A stretch of DNA of 64,000 nt. Origin: Bacilli bacterium (GTDB lineage Bacteria > Bacillota_I > Bacilli_A > RF39 > UBA660). Of this stretch, positions 18,077 to 26,621 are shown piece by piece; the stretch's first letter is position 1; each line of letters begins with the position of its first letter. The stretch lies in NCBI GenBank assembly GCA_017511805.1, contig JAFWJA010000021.1, positions 1-64,000 of the forward strand, in the 5' to 3' direction. Below the pieces are notes generated by a model. It was not told where the DNA came from. It searched no databases and worked only from the letters and a program-made list of their open reading frames with translations. The position numbers and the translations under genes were made by a program.

Positions 18077-18775
18077 ATGAAAAGAATAAAAGTATTGTTA
18101 GTTTTACTTCTAGTATTAATAACAGCCGGTTGTTCTGTAGAATATGAATTAACTATTAATAAAGATAATTCAGTTAGTGAAAAGGTAGTAGCTATAGATA
18201 ATACTGAGAGGCTTTTAGTTAATACTAATTTGAATGAAAAAGACGCTGTAAACTATCTTTATCAGATGTTTGATAGAGATGGATTATCTACTAAAATATC
18301 TTATGTTTCAAAAGATGGAAATACAGTAGCAACAGTTACAGGTAATCATAATACATTGCAAGATTATGTTGATAATTTTACTTCTGATTTATTTAGTAAT
18401 GCCGAATTAGTTGAAGATGGAGATAAGGTTACTTTAGTATTTAATCAAGTAGCAAGACTTGGAAAAGATAATTCAAGATCATTGATATATGACAATATAA
18501 CAGTTAGAATAAAAGTACCATTTAAAGTTTTAGATCATAATGCAGATGAAGCTAGATATGGTGTTTATACATGGAATATAAAAGAAAATGATAATTTAAG
18601 AACTTTGAGTATTACTTATGATAAGGGTAATATGAGAGACGAACAAAAAATAACTATTGGTAACTTTTCATTTAGTATTAAGTACCAATATATAGCATTT
18701 ACAATATTAGGATTAATAGTAGCTGCAATTATTATTATAGTTATTATTAATAATAGAAAAAATAATAAAATGTAG
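18077..18775 (+). CDS. LppM-like lipoprotein with C-terminal helix
   Basis: A 232-aa protein with a signal peptide and lipobox (LITAGC, Cys at about residue 19), then the ECGS-type opening CSVEYELTINKDNSVS of an LppM-like beta domain. A transmembrane helix lies near residues 205-225, followed by a basic tail (NNRKNNKM). It is anchored at both ends. It starts the operon with cdaA and cdaR, so it may act in cell-envelope processes linked to c-di-AMP, but nothing in the sequence proves this. Confidence 0.75.
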   Translation: MKRIKVLLVLLLVLITAGCSVEYELTINKDNSVSEKVVAIDNTERLLVNTNLNEKDAVNYLYQMFDRDGLSTKISYVSKDGNTVATVTGNHNTLQDYVDNFTSDLFSNAELVEDGDKVTLVFNQVARLGKDNSRSLIYDNITVRIKVPFKVLDHNADEARYGVYTWNIKENDNLRTLSITYDKGNMRDEQKITIGNFSFSIKYQYIAFTILGLIVAAIIIIVIINNRKNNKM

Positions 18776-18785
18776 GAGGAGTAAT

Positions 18786-19610
18786 ATGAATTTTACTACG
18801 TTAATAGGTCTAATTAAAAAGATTGTAGATATTTGTTTTGTATGGATAGTAATTTACTATGTATTAAAAAATATAAGAAAAAATGTTAAATTTTCGATGA
18901 TTTTTAAAGGAATAATTGTCGTTATTCTTATTAAAATAATAAGTGATTATTTTGGATTTGTTACTGTTGGTTTATTATTAGAATATGTAATAACTTGGGG
19001 TCCATTAGCTTTAATAATAATCTTCCAACCAGAAATAAGAACAGCATTAGAACAATTAGGAAAAGCTAACTTACTTGGAAGACATAAGACATTAACAGTT
19101 AATGAAAGAGAAAAAGTAGTAACTGAATTAGGAGTGTCACTAGAATATCTAAGAAAAAATAGAATTGGTGCTTTAATTGTATTTGAAAGAGACACTAGTT
19201 TATTAAATTATATAGAAAAAGCAAAGAAATTATATGCTGAATTATCTAATGAATTACTTTGCTCTATATTTTTTCCAGAGAATCCATTACATGATGGTGG
19301 AGTAATAATTCAAGGTGATAAGATAACATGTGCAGGTGCAGTATTTCCTACAACTGTAGATATGAAATTTAGTAAGAGATTGGGAACAAGACATAGAGCT
19401 GCAATTGGAATAACAGAAGAAAGTGATGCTATTGCGGTAGTTGTATCAGAAGAAACAGGAAGAATATCTGTTGCTATAGGTGGTAAATTAAACTACAATC
19501 TATCAATAGATGAAGTTAAATTAATGATTCTAGAAGAATTAATGCCTAAATCTGAAACATTTATTGTAGAAAATGATGAAGAGGAGGATGACATAGATGA
19601 AATTAATTAA
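18786..19610 (+). CDS. cdaA: Membrane diadenylate cyclase CdaA
   Basis: A 274-aa enzyme making c-di-AMP from two ATP. Three N-terminal helices lie in about residues 8-80, followed by a DisA_N domain. The RHR motif is intact (GTRHRAAIGIT, R202-H-R204). The other catalytic motif, normally D-G-A, reads LHDGGVII, so it is D170-G-G172. Asp, the metal ligand, is kept. Length is typical. The next gene, cdaR, overlaps by 14 nt, matching the conserved cdaA-cdaR pair; the glmM gene that often follows is absent here. Confidence 0.93.
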   Translation: MNFTTLIGLIKKIVDICFVWIVIYYVLKNIRKNVKFSMIFKGIIVVILIKIISDYFGFVTVGLLLEYVITWGPLALIIIFQPEIRTALEQLGKANLLGRHKTLTVNEREKVVTELGVSLEYLRKNRIGALIVFERDTSLLNYIEKAKKLYAELSNELLCSIFFPENPLHDGGVIIQGDKITCAGAVFPTTVDMKFSKRLGTRHRAAIGITEESDAIAVVVSEETGRISVAIGGKLNYNLSIDEVKLMILEELMPKSETFIVENDEEEDDIDEIN

Positions 19611-21006
19611 GAGTATATATAAGTTCTTTGATAAAAGAGTAATAGTACCAGTTACAAGATTTATCACATTTATAGGTGGTAAATTAAAGACATTTAATAA
19701 ACCATTAGAAATGTTATTAAAGACTAAAAGTAGTACTATTATAATTTCATTGATAGTAGCTGTAATTATATTTATATTAGTTGATAGAAGTAATTTAACA
19801 CTAGAAAATAATGCTGAAGTACTATATAATCAACCAGTTACTGCAGTATATAATAATGAAGAATATGTTATAGAAGGTCTTCCAGAGACAGTTGATATTA
19901 CAATGATAGGTAGTAGAGCTAATTTATATTTAGCAAAACAATTATCTAATCAAACTATTACAGTTGATTTAAGTGATTTAGGAGTAGGTACACATCAAGT
20001 TAATCTACATTATAAACAAGCAATATCTAGTGTTCAATATAAACTAGATCCATCATCAGTAAGTGTAACTATTTCAACAAAACAATCATTAACTAAAGAT
20101 ATAGATAATGAAGTTATTAATTTAGAAAAACTAAATTCTAAGTTTGCCATTAATAATATTAAGTTAGTTACTGCAAAAGAAGTAAAAGAAGTAGTTGACA
20201 ATAAAGAAGAAATTAAAGAAACATATGAAGAATTATCAACAGTAATCGTTAAAGGAAAAGAAGAAACAATAAAGAAAGTAGCTATAGTTAAAGCTTTAAT
20301 TAATATGGATCAATTATCTGGTTCTAATGCTAAAGATGGTGAAAATACAGTTGTAGATGTACCACTAGTAGCGTATGATTCAGAAGGACAAAAAATGAAT
20401 ATAGAACTTGTTCCATCTAAAGTAAGAGCAATTGTTTCGTTAGAATCTTCATCAAAAGAAGTTCCAATTAACGTAGTAGTTAAAAATATTGAAAACATAG
20501 AATTTGGTAAAGCAATATCATCAATTGAACCAAGTATAGAAAAAGTAACATTATATGGTAGTGCTGAAGTATTAGATGGAATAAATAAATTAGATGTAGA
20601 AATTGATATTCCAAAAGACTTAAAGAATGATAAGAAATATACAATAGCAATTAAGAAACCATCTGGTGTTAGAGAATTATCTGAAAGAACAATTAGTGTT
20701 AATGTTGAATTAGGTGATCAAGCTTCTACTGAAGTACCTGGAGTTAAGATTAGTTATAGAAACTTACCAAGTGGATTCTTAGTTCAAGCTACACAAGATA
20801 GTACGACTGAAGTACCAGTAATACTAAAAGGTGTTGAAGATGTTATTTCAAATATTTCAGCATCAGATATTGAAGCATATGTTGATTTAAAAGATATAAC
20901 TGCTGAAGGTGAAGTAACTGTTAAATTATATGCAACAGGTAAAGATAGCAGAGTTACTTATGAACCAAGAGTAAGTGAAGTTAAATTATTAATAATTAAG
21001 AAATAA
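19597..21006 (+). CDS. cdaR: CdaA regulatory protein CdaR (YbbR domains)
   Basis: A 469-aa protein with an N-terminal helix near residues 47-65 (TIIISLIVAVIIFILV) followed by several extracellular YbbR repeats of about 80-90 residues, recognisable by V-x-L-x-G-x-x-x-x-(V/I) strands such as ITMIGSRANLYL, VTLYGSAEVLDGI and VILKGVEDVIS. CdaR binds CdaA and adjusts its activity. RBS GAGGAGG at 19580-19586. Ends at a strong terminator. Confidence 0.9.
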   Translation: MKLIKSIYKFFDKRVIVPVTRFITFIGGKLKTFNKPLEMLLKTKSSTIIISLIVAVIIFILVDRSNLTLENNAEVLYNQPVTAVYNNEEYVIEGLPETVDITMIGSRANLYLAKQLSNQTITVDLSDLGVGTHQVNLHYKQAISSVQYKLDPSSVSVTISTKQSLTKDIDNEVINLEKLNSKFAINNIKLVTAKEVKEVVDNKEEIKETYEELSTVIVKGKEETIKKVAIVKALINMDQLSGSNAKDGENTVVDVPLVAYDSEGQKMNIELVPSKVRAIVSLESSSKEVPINVVVKNIENIEFGKAISSIEPSIEKVTLYGSAEVLDGINKLDVEIDIPKDLKNDKKYTIAIKKPSGVRELSERTISVNVELGDQASTEVPGVKISYRNLPSGFLVQATQDSTTEVPVILKGVEDVISNISASDIEAYVDLKDITAEGEVTVKLYATGKDSRVTYEPRVSEVKLLIIKK

Positions 21007-21007
21007 A

Positions 21008-21046
21008 AAAATAATCTCTAGATTTTCTAGAGATTATTTATTTTTC
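21008..21046. terminator. Bidirectional terminator between cdaR and a minus-strand small gene
   Basis: AATAATCTCTAG (21010-21021) pairs with CTAGAGATTATT (21027-21038), loop ATTTT, AT-rich on both flanks. The minus-strand gene's stop lies inside it. Confidence 0.75.
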
Positions 21047-21147
21047 TTTTTACAATATTTTTTATTAACTAATTTAACTTTTTTACCTATTCTTGTTTCA
21101 AATTTCTTTCTTACTCCATCTGGCAAGTTTGCTTTTATTACTTTCAT
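21034..21147 (-). CDS. 37-residue basic protein (unannotated small gene)
   Basis: Read on the minus strand from an ATG at 21147, this encodes a Lys-rich 37-residue protein opening MKVIKANLPDGVRKKFETRI and ending YCKKKNK. A good RBS (GGAGGG) lies just upstream on that strand, and a promoter with -35 TTGCTA and -10 TATAAT at 17 bp spacing precedes it. The composition suggests RNA or ribosome binding, and the divergent neighbour is rplM, but function is unknown. It is too short for usual cut-offs. Confidence 0.7.
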   Translation of the reverse strand: MKVIKANLPDGVRKKFETRIGKKVKLVNKKYCKKKNK

Positions 21148-21171
21148 TTGATTCCCTCCGTTTGCAATATA

Positions 21172-21200
21172 ATTATATCTTTTTTATTGTATAATAGCAA
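21172..21200 (-). promoter_or_regulatory. Promoter of the 37-residue minus-strand gene
   Basis: On the minus strand, TTGCTA (21195-21200) and TATAAT (21172-21177) are separated by exactly 17 bp. Confidence 0.7.
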
Positions 21201-21218
21201 GTTTTTTCTTTATAAATA

Positions 21219-21247
21219 TTGACTTTATTGACAAAATTTAGTATTAT
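21219..21247 (+). promoter_or_regulatory. Promoter of rplM-rpsI
   Basis: TTGACT (21219-21224) and TATTAT (21242-21247) with a 17-bp spacer. The TSS near 21254 gives a leader of about 65 nt. Confidence 0.7.
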
Positions 21248-21253
21248 TAATCA

Positions 21254-21318
21254 CGGTACATTTAAAAACCCCACATATGAATTGACTATGGGAAAGTTGA
21301 TTCTATAAGGAAAGGGAA
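21254..21318 (+). promoter_or_regulatory. Possible L13 ribosomal-protein leader
   Basis: The leader contains AACCCCACATATG and, 9 nt on, CTATGGGAAAG. CATA/TATG and CCC/GGG can pair with a small bulge. Many Bacillota have a structured L13 leader here that binds L13 for feedback control. The match is by position and stem plan only; no covariance check was possible. Confidence 0.45.
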
Positions 21319-21753
21319 ATGAAAATGAGTACATTTATGGCAAAAAAGTCAGATGTAAAGCGTGAATGGTTCGTAATTGATGCTGCAGACAAGAGTCTTG
21401 GACGTGTAGCTTCAAAAGCCGCAACTATCTTACGTGGAAAACACAAAGCAATTTATACACCAAATGTAGATTGTGGAGATTATGTAATTATAATCAATGC
21501 TTCAAAAGTTAATTTAACTGGTAGAAAACTTGATAATAAAATGTATTATAATCACAGTGACTACCCAGGAGGATTAAGAGAAAGAACTGCTAGAGAAATG
21601 AGAGAAAACTATCCTGAAGAAATGCTTCAAAGAGCTATCAAAGGAATGCTTCCAAAAGGAAGATTAGGTAGAGCTATGAATAAGAAATTATTCGTTTATG
21701 CTGGTAGTGAACATAAACAACAAGCTCAACAACCTAAAGAACTAAAGTTATAG
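21319..21753 (+). CDS. rplM: Ribosomal protein L13 (uL13)
   Basis: A 144-aa large-subunit protein. Family motifs include [41 protein letters not shown] and [16 protein letters not shown]. Ordinary length. RBS AAGGA at 21307-21311; a second ATG at 21325 is also possible. Paired with rpsI 11 nt downstream, the standard L13-S9 operon. Confidence 0.97.
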   Translation: MKMSTFMAKKSDVKREWFVIDAADKSLGRVASKAATILRGKHKAIYTPNVDCGDYVIIINASKVNLTGRKLDNKMYYNHSDYPGGLRERTAREMRENYPEEMLQRAIKGMLPKGRLGRAMNKKLFVYAGSEHKQQAQQPKELKL

Positions 21754-21764
21754 GAGGATATTAA

Positions 21765-22181
21765 ATGGCAAATAAAGTATATCAAGGCACAGGACATCGT
21801 AAATCTTCAATTGCTAAAGTTACTTTAGTTTCCGGTAAAGGTAACATTACAGTAAATGGAAGAGATGTTAATGAATATTTTCCATTCCCAACTTTGGTTA
21901 TGGATTTAAAACAACCATTAACTTTTACAAATACTGAAGAAAAATTCGATATTACAGTAGAAGTTAAAGGTGGCGGATTCTCAGGACAAGCAGGAGCAGT
22001 TAGATTAGGTATTACTAAAGCATTATTAGAATATGATAAGAATACTGATCCAACTTCTGATTCTTCTTTCAGAAAAATTCTAAAAGCTAAAGGTATGATT
22101 ACTAGAGACTCTAGAATTAAAGAAAGAAAGAAACCAGGATTAAAGAAAGCAAGAAAAGCACCACAATTCTCAAAGAGATAA
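21765..22181 (+). CDS. rpsI: Ribosomal protein S9 (uS9)
   Basis: A 138-aa small-subunit protein, with [12 protein letters not shown] near the N-terminus, [15 protein letters not shown] in the middle and the C-terminal tail [17 protein letters not shown] that reaches the tRNA in the P site. Ends KR as expected. RBS AGGAGG. Confidence 0.97.
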   Translation: MANKVYQGTGHRKSSIAKVTLVSGKGNITVNGRDVNEYFPFPTLVMDLKQPLTFTNTEEKFDITVEVKGGGFSGQAGAVRLGITKALLEYDKNTDPTSDSSFRKILKAKGMITRDSRIKERKKPGLKKARKAPQFSKR

Positions 22182-22194
22182 TACATTGTGTTTC

Positions 22195-22222
22195 AAAAAG
22201 TTCGATTATTCGAACTTTTTTT
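22195..22222 (+). terminator. Terminator of rplM-rpsI
   Basis: AAAAAGTTCG/CGAACTTTTT stem, loop ATTATT, T run. Confidence 0.9.
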
Positions 22223-22230
22223 GTTTTATG

Positions 22231-22239
22231 TGATATAAT
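22231..22239 (+). promoter_or_regulatory. Extended -10 promoter
   Basis: TGATATAAT, perfect extended -10, 9 nt beyond the preceding terminator and 20 nt before the ATG at 22260. Confidence 0.7.
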
Positions 22240-22259
22240 AATTAATCGTTGGTGATAAT

Positions 22260-22913
22260 ATGACATACTATAATAAAAATAATGAAGAGTTTGATTTATC
22301 AGGATTTCAATACTATTCCTCTGGAGTATGCGCTAATGTATATACTGATAATGAAATAGCTTTTAAAATATATAATCATGATTGTAAATATAGATTATAT
22401 TTATCAAGAAAGATTTTTACTATATTAAAAAATATTAAAACAGTAGGGTTAGTTGAGCTAATTGATTATTATCATGAATATGAATCTCACTTCTTACCAA
22501 TGGATGCATATTCAATGAAATTTGTTAAAGGAAAAGACGTAGATATACTTCATGCTGATAAAAAATATCTATGTGATTGCATTGATCAATTAGATGAAAC
22601 TATAAAAAAACTAAGTGAAAATAAAATAGTAATGTTTGATACTCATGCTGATAATATTTTGTTTAAAGAAAATGGTCCTACTATTATTGATCCTGATCAA
22701 TTCTATCAATCTAAGTTATTATCCAAAAGAGAAATATATGAAAGAAATAAGATGCATATACTTGAATACTTTGTGTCTACTATAATGGATAGTATGAAAT
22801 CAAATACTGAATCTTATGTTATAATTAATCCATACCATAGAAGATTGAGTCTTAAAAAGTGTCTTATGGATTGTGTTAAAGAAGATACTATATATGATTC
22901 AATAGTTTTATAA
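22260..22913 (+). CDS. Protein-kinase-like protein
   Basis: A 217-aa protein with a kinase-fold pattern: a short Gly-poor N-lobe (SSGVCANVYTDNEIAFKIY, with a candidate Lys), a catalytic loop FDTHADNILF (D-x-H-x-x-N) near residues 125-134, and IIDPDQF near 142 in place of DFG. This resembles small RIO/aminoglycoside-phosphotransferase-type kinases rather than Hanks-type receptor kinases. No membrane helix. It forms a likely operon with the YfiH/PgeF-like gene 12 nt downstream. Substrate unknown. Confidence 0.65.
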   Translation: MTYYNKNNEEFDLSGFQYYSSGVCANVYTDNEIAFKIYNHDCKYRLYLSRKIFTILKNIKTVGLVELIDYYHEYESHFLPMDAYSMKFVKGKDVDILHADKKYLCDCIDQLDETIKKLSENKIVMFDTHADNILFKENGPTIIDPDQFYQSKLLSKREIYERNKMHILEYFVSTIMDSMKSNTESYVIINPYHRRLSLKKCLMDCVKEDTIYDSIVL

Positions 22914-22925
22914 TAAGGAGGATAT

Positions 22926-23675
22926 ATGATTGAAAAAGATAATTATATTCAATTTGAAATATTAAATAAATATAATGATATAGCTCATTTATCTACAAAG
23001 AAACCATTTGATTTTAATAATAAAAAAATAGATTCTAATAAAATAGAATCAGAGTATGAAGAATTAAACAACATCTTAAACATAAATCCTAGAAAAATAT
23101 CAATATCATTTCAAAAGCATACTAATATAGTTAAAGTTGTTACCGAAGATAATCTTGATGAGTTTTTTAATCCTGCTGATGGTTTAATAACTAATTTAAA
23201 AAATGTTGCTTTATCAATAAGAACTGCTGATTGTCAGGGTATACTTATTTATGATAAAGAAAAGAAAATAATAGGTAATATACATTCTGGTTGGAGAGGT
23301 ACTTTAGGAAGAATAATAGTTAATGCTATTGAATTAATGAAGAGTACTTTTAATTCAGATCCTAAAGATTTAATAGTATGTTTTTGTCCTAGTATATTGG
23401 AATGTTGTTTTGAAGTGGATGAAGATTTAGCACTAGATTTTAAAAAGGAATTTAGTGATATAAATATAGATAATTATATAAGAAAAGGTGATAATAATAA
23501 GTACTATATAGATACAATAGGTATTAATAATGAGTTGCTAATTAATCTAGGTTTATTAAAAGAAAATATTATTAATTCTAATATCTGTACTAAATGTAAT
23601 AAAGATATATATCATTCTTATAGAGGAGAACCTGATATAAACGGAAGAAATGTATCATATATAATGTTAAAATAA
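22926..23675 (+). CDS. YfiH/PgeF family purine nucleoside phosphorylase
   Basis: A 249-aa protein of the multicopper-polyphenol-oxidase-like (laccase domain, LACC1) family. Conserved metal ligands appear in order: FQKHTNIV (His), IRTADCQGIL (Cys) and GNIHSGWRGT (His). These bind zinc; characterised members phosphorolyse or deaminate adenosine and inosine, and E. coli PgeF (YfiH) helps keep peptidoglycan precursors correct. Ends in a bidirectional terminator. Confidence 0.85.
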   Translation: MIEKDNYIQFEILNKYNDIAHLSTKKPFDFNNKKIDSNKIESEYEELNNILNINPRKISISFQKHTNIVKVVTEDNLDEFFNPADGLITNLKNVALSIRTADCQGILIYDKEKKIIGNIHSGWRGTLGRIIVNAIELMKSTFNSDPKDLIVCFCPSILECCFEVDEDLALDFKKEFSDINIDNYIRKGDNNKYYIDTIGINNELLINLGLLKENIINSNICTKCNKDIYHSYRGEPDINGRNVSYIMLK

Positions 23676-23701
23676 AAAAGATAGTTCAACTATCTTTTTA
23701 A
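23675..23701. terminator. Bidirectional terminator
   Basis: AAAAAGATAGTT/AACTATCTTTTT palindrome between two converging genes. Confidence 0.85.
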
Positions 23702-24630
23702 TATTCAAAATATTTTGGTTTTTCTTTTATTTTGCAATCTTTTCCAGTTGTATATGAAGAATTATCAAATACTTTTTTTAAATCTACTTTTTTACCATTA
23801 AAATAATCAGTTACTTTATTAATAATAGAATAAGCTTCTTCAACAGAATCATTATATATATCTATAACAGAAGTATTATATTTTTCATTTTTATCCATAG
23901 GATGATTCCATGTTTTATGTTCCAAGTTTAAATAATAATCTTTGTTTTCTTTATATGCAAGTGATATAGGAGAAAACTTATATGCGTATTTAGGTGTTAT
24001 TTTATCCACAGCATTATACATAGTTTTTTTGATTTTAAATCTATCATATCTAAGTAATCTATATAAGAATTTCATATGCTTAATACCTTTATAATAAGTC
24101 TTACTTCTTTTATCTTCATTATATGTTTCTTTAAAAGTATAATTTATTAAATCATTTAATTCATCTGAAAACTTATTTGCATTACAACAAAAATAATGTA
24201 CTTTTAATTTACCTGGCTCAATATTATCTTTTTCTTTTATCATATATGTATCAATATATGTTTCTATATCAGCATGTTTACCTTTATACTTTATAGTATT
24301 CTTGTCTTTTTTATCATATTTTCCACCTTTATATGTAACATAAGGGTGAATATTCTTATCTAGTGTATAGTGACATATATAACCATATAAATATGATAAT
24401 ATCTCTCCGTTATTATATAGTTTCTTATCTTCTATATAATTGATCATATTAATAAAAAAATCTTGAGTTTTTGTATTGTGATAATAATGACTTTTTCTAT
24501 TTGAAAAAGTAAATATATCATGTCCTTGGGCAAAAGTTCTATAATTATCTAAATAATTATCAATCTTTTTATTATCAAGTTTATTATATACATCCATAGC
24601 GAAGTATGAATGAGTAACAGTTCCAGCCAT
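23698..24630 (-). CDS. Zinc-dependent phospholipase C-like protein
   Basis: A 310-aa protein. The start is set at 24630 (MAGTVTHSYF) because GGGAAGTG just upstream can be its RBS; an in-frame ATG at 24645 lies at the expected TSS. His/Asp ligands fit the Zn_dep_PLPC fold: THSYFAMDV, AQGHDIFTFS, SHYYHN, YLYGYICHYTLDKNIHPYV and GKHADIETYID. No signal peptide is evident, which is unlike secreted PLC toxins, so the substrate is open. Lone minus-strand gene, divergent from parA. Confidence 0.7.
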   Translation of the reverse strand: MAGTVTHSYFAMDVYNKLDNKKIDNYLDNYRTFAQGHDIFTFSNRKSHYYHNTKTQDFFINMINYIEDKKLYNNGEILSYLYGYICHYTLDKNIHPYVTYKGGKYDKKDKNTIKYKGKHADIETYIDTYMIKEKDNIEPGKLKVHYFCCNANKFSDELNDLINYTFKETYNEDKRSKTYYKGIKHMKFLYRLLRYDRFKIKKTMYNAVDKITPKYAYKFSPISLAYKENKDYYLNLEHKTWNHPMDKNEKYNTSVIDIYNDSVEEAYSIINKVTDYFNGKKVDLKKVFDNSSYTTGKDCKIKEKPKYFEY

Positions 24631-24649
24631 AATATCACTTCCCATAAGA

Positions 24650-24658
24650 ATTATATCA
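24650..24658 (-). promoter_or_regulatory. Extended -10 promoter of the minus-strand PLC-like gene
   Basis: Minus-strand TGATATAAT; its TSS would fall near 24643, supporting the downstream ATG at 24630. Confidence 0.65.
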
Positions 24659-24716
24659 TAATAAAAAAATATTATTACTTTTTTATGATAAAACCATTTA
24701 AAAAAAATAGTATTTT

Positions 24717-24725
24717 TGGTAAAAT
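24717..24725 (+). promoter_or_regulatory. Extended -10 promoter of parAB
   Basis: TGGTAAAAT at 24717-24725, one mismatch to the extended -10. The ATG of parA is at 24763, with AGGTG as RBS. Confidence 0.55.
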
Positions 24726-24762
24726 ATATATTAGCAATTGAAAATAAGTAGGTGTTATATAT

Positions 24763-25566
24763 ATGGGAAAAATAATTTCGTTAGTAAATCAAAAAGGTGG
24801 TGTAGGTAAAACTACTACAAGTATCAATTTAGCATCGTCTTTAGGGTTATTAGGTAAAAAAGTTTTATTAGTTGATTTTGATCCACAAGGTAATGCCACT
24901 ACTGGAGTAGGAGTAGAAAAGGGTGGTTTAACTTCAACTATATATGAAGCTTTAATAGGAGAAAAAACTACTAAAGAAATAATTAAGAAAACTAAGTTTA
25001 AGAATTTAGATTTAATACCTGCGAACGTTAATTTAGCAGTTTTAGATACTAAGTTTAGTAATCTTAAAAAAGCAGATCCTACTTTTTCAAGAAGTATACA
25101 ATTAAAAAGAGTACTTGAAGAAGCAAGAGATAATTATGACTATATATTAATAGATTGTCCACCTAGTTTAGGTACATTAATAACTAATGCATTAACAGCA
25201 TCTGATTCAGTAATAATACCTGTTCAATGTGAGTTCTTTGCATTAGAAGGAATAATGCAACTACTTAATACAATTAGAGTAGCTAGAACTACTACAAATC
25301 CTAATCTTGAAATAGAAGGTGTTGTTCTTACAATGTTAGATTCTAGAACAATATTAGGATTAGATGTAGTAGAAAACATTAGAAGTTTCTTTAAAGAGAA
25401 AGTTTATGATACAATAATACCAAGATTAATAGTACTTGCTGAAGCACCATCTCATGGAAAACCAATAGCAAATTATAATTCTAAGAGTAAGGGTACAACG
25501 GCATACATTAACTTAGCAAAGGAGGTTATTGAGAGAAATGCAAGAGAAGAGGAAAGCACTAGGTAG
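24763..25566 (+). CDS. parA: Chromosome-partitioning ATPase ParA (Soj)
   Basis: A 267-aa ATPase with the deviant Walker A KGGVGKTT near residues 10-17, LLVDFDPQGNATTG near 36-48, and YILIDCPPSLG near 123. Residue pattern and length match chromosomal Soj rather than plasmid ParA, which has an extra N-terminal HTH. Soj and Spo0J load SMC and position the origin; Soj also controls DnaA. parB follows with overlap. The cluster with rpsF-ssb-rpsR further on places this near oriC in Bacilli-type order. Confidence 0.95.
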   Translation: MGKIISLVNQKGGVGKTTTSINLASSLGLLGKKVLLVDFDPQGNATTGVGVEKGGLTSTIYEALIGEKTTKEIIKKTKFKNLDLIPANVNLAVLDTKFSNLKKADPTFSRSIQLKRVLEEARDNYDYILIDCPPSLGTLITNALTASDSVIIPVQCEFFALEGIMQLLNTIRVARTTTNPNLEIEGVVLTMLDSRTILGLDVVENIRSFFKEKVYDTIIPRLIVLAEAPSHGKPIANYNSKSKGTTAYINLAKEVIERNAREEESTR

Positions 25567-26422
25567 GGGTTTAGAAGCTTTATTTAGTGATGATAATTTA
25601 ACATTTGAAGAAATAGAAGAAACTATTGTTGATGAAGCTAAAAAGAATAATGAAATAGTTGAATTAAATCTATCTGATTTAAGACCTAATCCATACCAAC
25701 CTAGAAAGAAATTTGATGATGAAGCACTTAATGAATTAGCTGCATCTATTAAAGAAAATGGTGTATTTCAACCAATAATAGTTAAGAAGACAGTTAAAGG
25801 TTATGATATAGTAGCAGGTGAAAGAAGATTTAGAGCTTCTAAAAAAGCAGGTAAGACTACTATACCCGCTATTATAAAAGAGTTTACTGATGAAGAAATG
25901 ATGAATATATCATTACTAGAAAACTTACAAAGAGAAGATTTAACTGCTATAGAAGAAGCAAATGCTTATAAAGCTATGCTTGATTCATTAAATATTACAC
26001 AAGATGAATTAGCTAATAAAGTAGGTAAGAGTAGAAGTCATATTACTAATACATTAGGTTTATTAAAGTTACCTAAATCAGTTCAAGATATGGTTTTATA
26101 CAATAAAATAAGTATGGGACACGCTAGAGTTCTTAGTAAGTTAGAAGATAAAGAACAAGTTGAAGATTTAGCAGAAAAAGTAGTAAAAGATGATCTTAGT
26201 GTTAGAGAGTTAGAAGAATTATCTAAAGATAAAGATCTAAAGAGAGTATTCCCTATAAATAGAACTGAAAAGAATAATGAATATAAAGATGTAGAAAAGA
26301 TGTTAAAAGAAAAACTAGGTACTAAAGTTAAAATTAGTAATAATAAGATGACAATTAGTTTTTCAACAGTACAAGATTTAAATAGAATACTTGAAATTAT
26401 GAATTTTGATATTAATGAATAA
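25538..26422 (+). CDS. parB: Chromosome-partitioning protein ParB (Spo0J)
   Basis: About 294 aa. N-terminal KALGRGLEALF, then the CTPase core ELNLSDLRPNPYQPRKKFD, GVFQPIIVKK and the C-motif AGERRFRASKKAG, followed by the HTH domain with SLLENLQREDLTAIEEA and VGKSRSHITNTLGLLKLP. It binds parS and slides as a CTP clamp. RBS GGAGG at 25521-25525 lies 12 nt before this ATG; an upstream in-frame TTG at 25529 is only 3 nt away. Overlaps parA. No parS consensus is seen in the window. Confidence 0.94.
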   Translation: MQEKRKALGRGLEALFSDDNLTFEEIEETIVDEAKKNNEIVELNLSDLRPNPYQPRKKFDDEALNELAASIKENGVFQPIIVKKTVKGYDIVAGERRFRASKKAGKTTIPAIIKEFTDEEMMNISLLENLQREDLTAIEEANAYKAMLDSLNITQDELANKVGKSRSHITNTLGLLKLPKSVQDMVLYNKISMGHARVLSKLEDKEQVEDLAEKVVKDDLSVRELEELSKDKDLKRVFPINRTEKNNEYKDVEKMLKEKLGTKVKISNNKMTISFSTVQDLNRILEIMNFDINE

Positions 26423-26434
26423 CAGGAGGTCAAA

Positions 26435-26620
26435 ATGAATAATGAATATAAAGTAGGCACTAAAGTAGTTATGAAGAAACAACATCCATGTGGAACTAAT
26501 TTATTTGAAATAACAAGACTTGGTGTTGATGTTAAGATTAAATGTGTTAACTGTGGAAGAACTATAATGCTTCCTAGAATAGATTTTAATAAAAAGATTA
26601 AAAAGGTTATGGAGGATTAA
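26435..26620 (+). CDS. DUF951 zinc-finger-like protein
   Basis: A 61-aa protein with KKQHPCGTNLFEITRLGVDVK, then KCVNCGRTIMLPR, the two cysteine pairs and Arg patch that define DUF951. It is often encoded between parB and ychF or rpsF in Bacilli. Likely nucleic-acid or ribosome associated, but the role is unknown. RBS AGGAGGT. Confidence 0.88.
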   Translation: MNNEYKVGTKVVMKKQHPCGTNLFEITRLGVDVKIKCVNCGRTIMLPRIDFNKKIKKVMED

Positions 26621-26621
26621 T

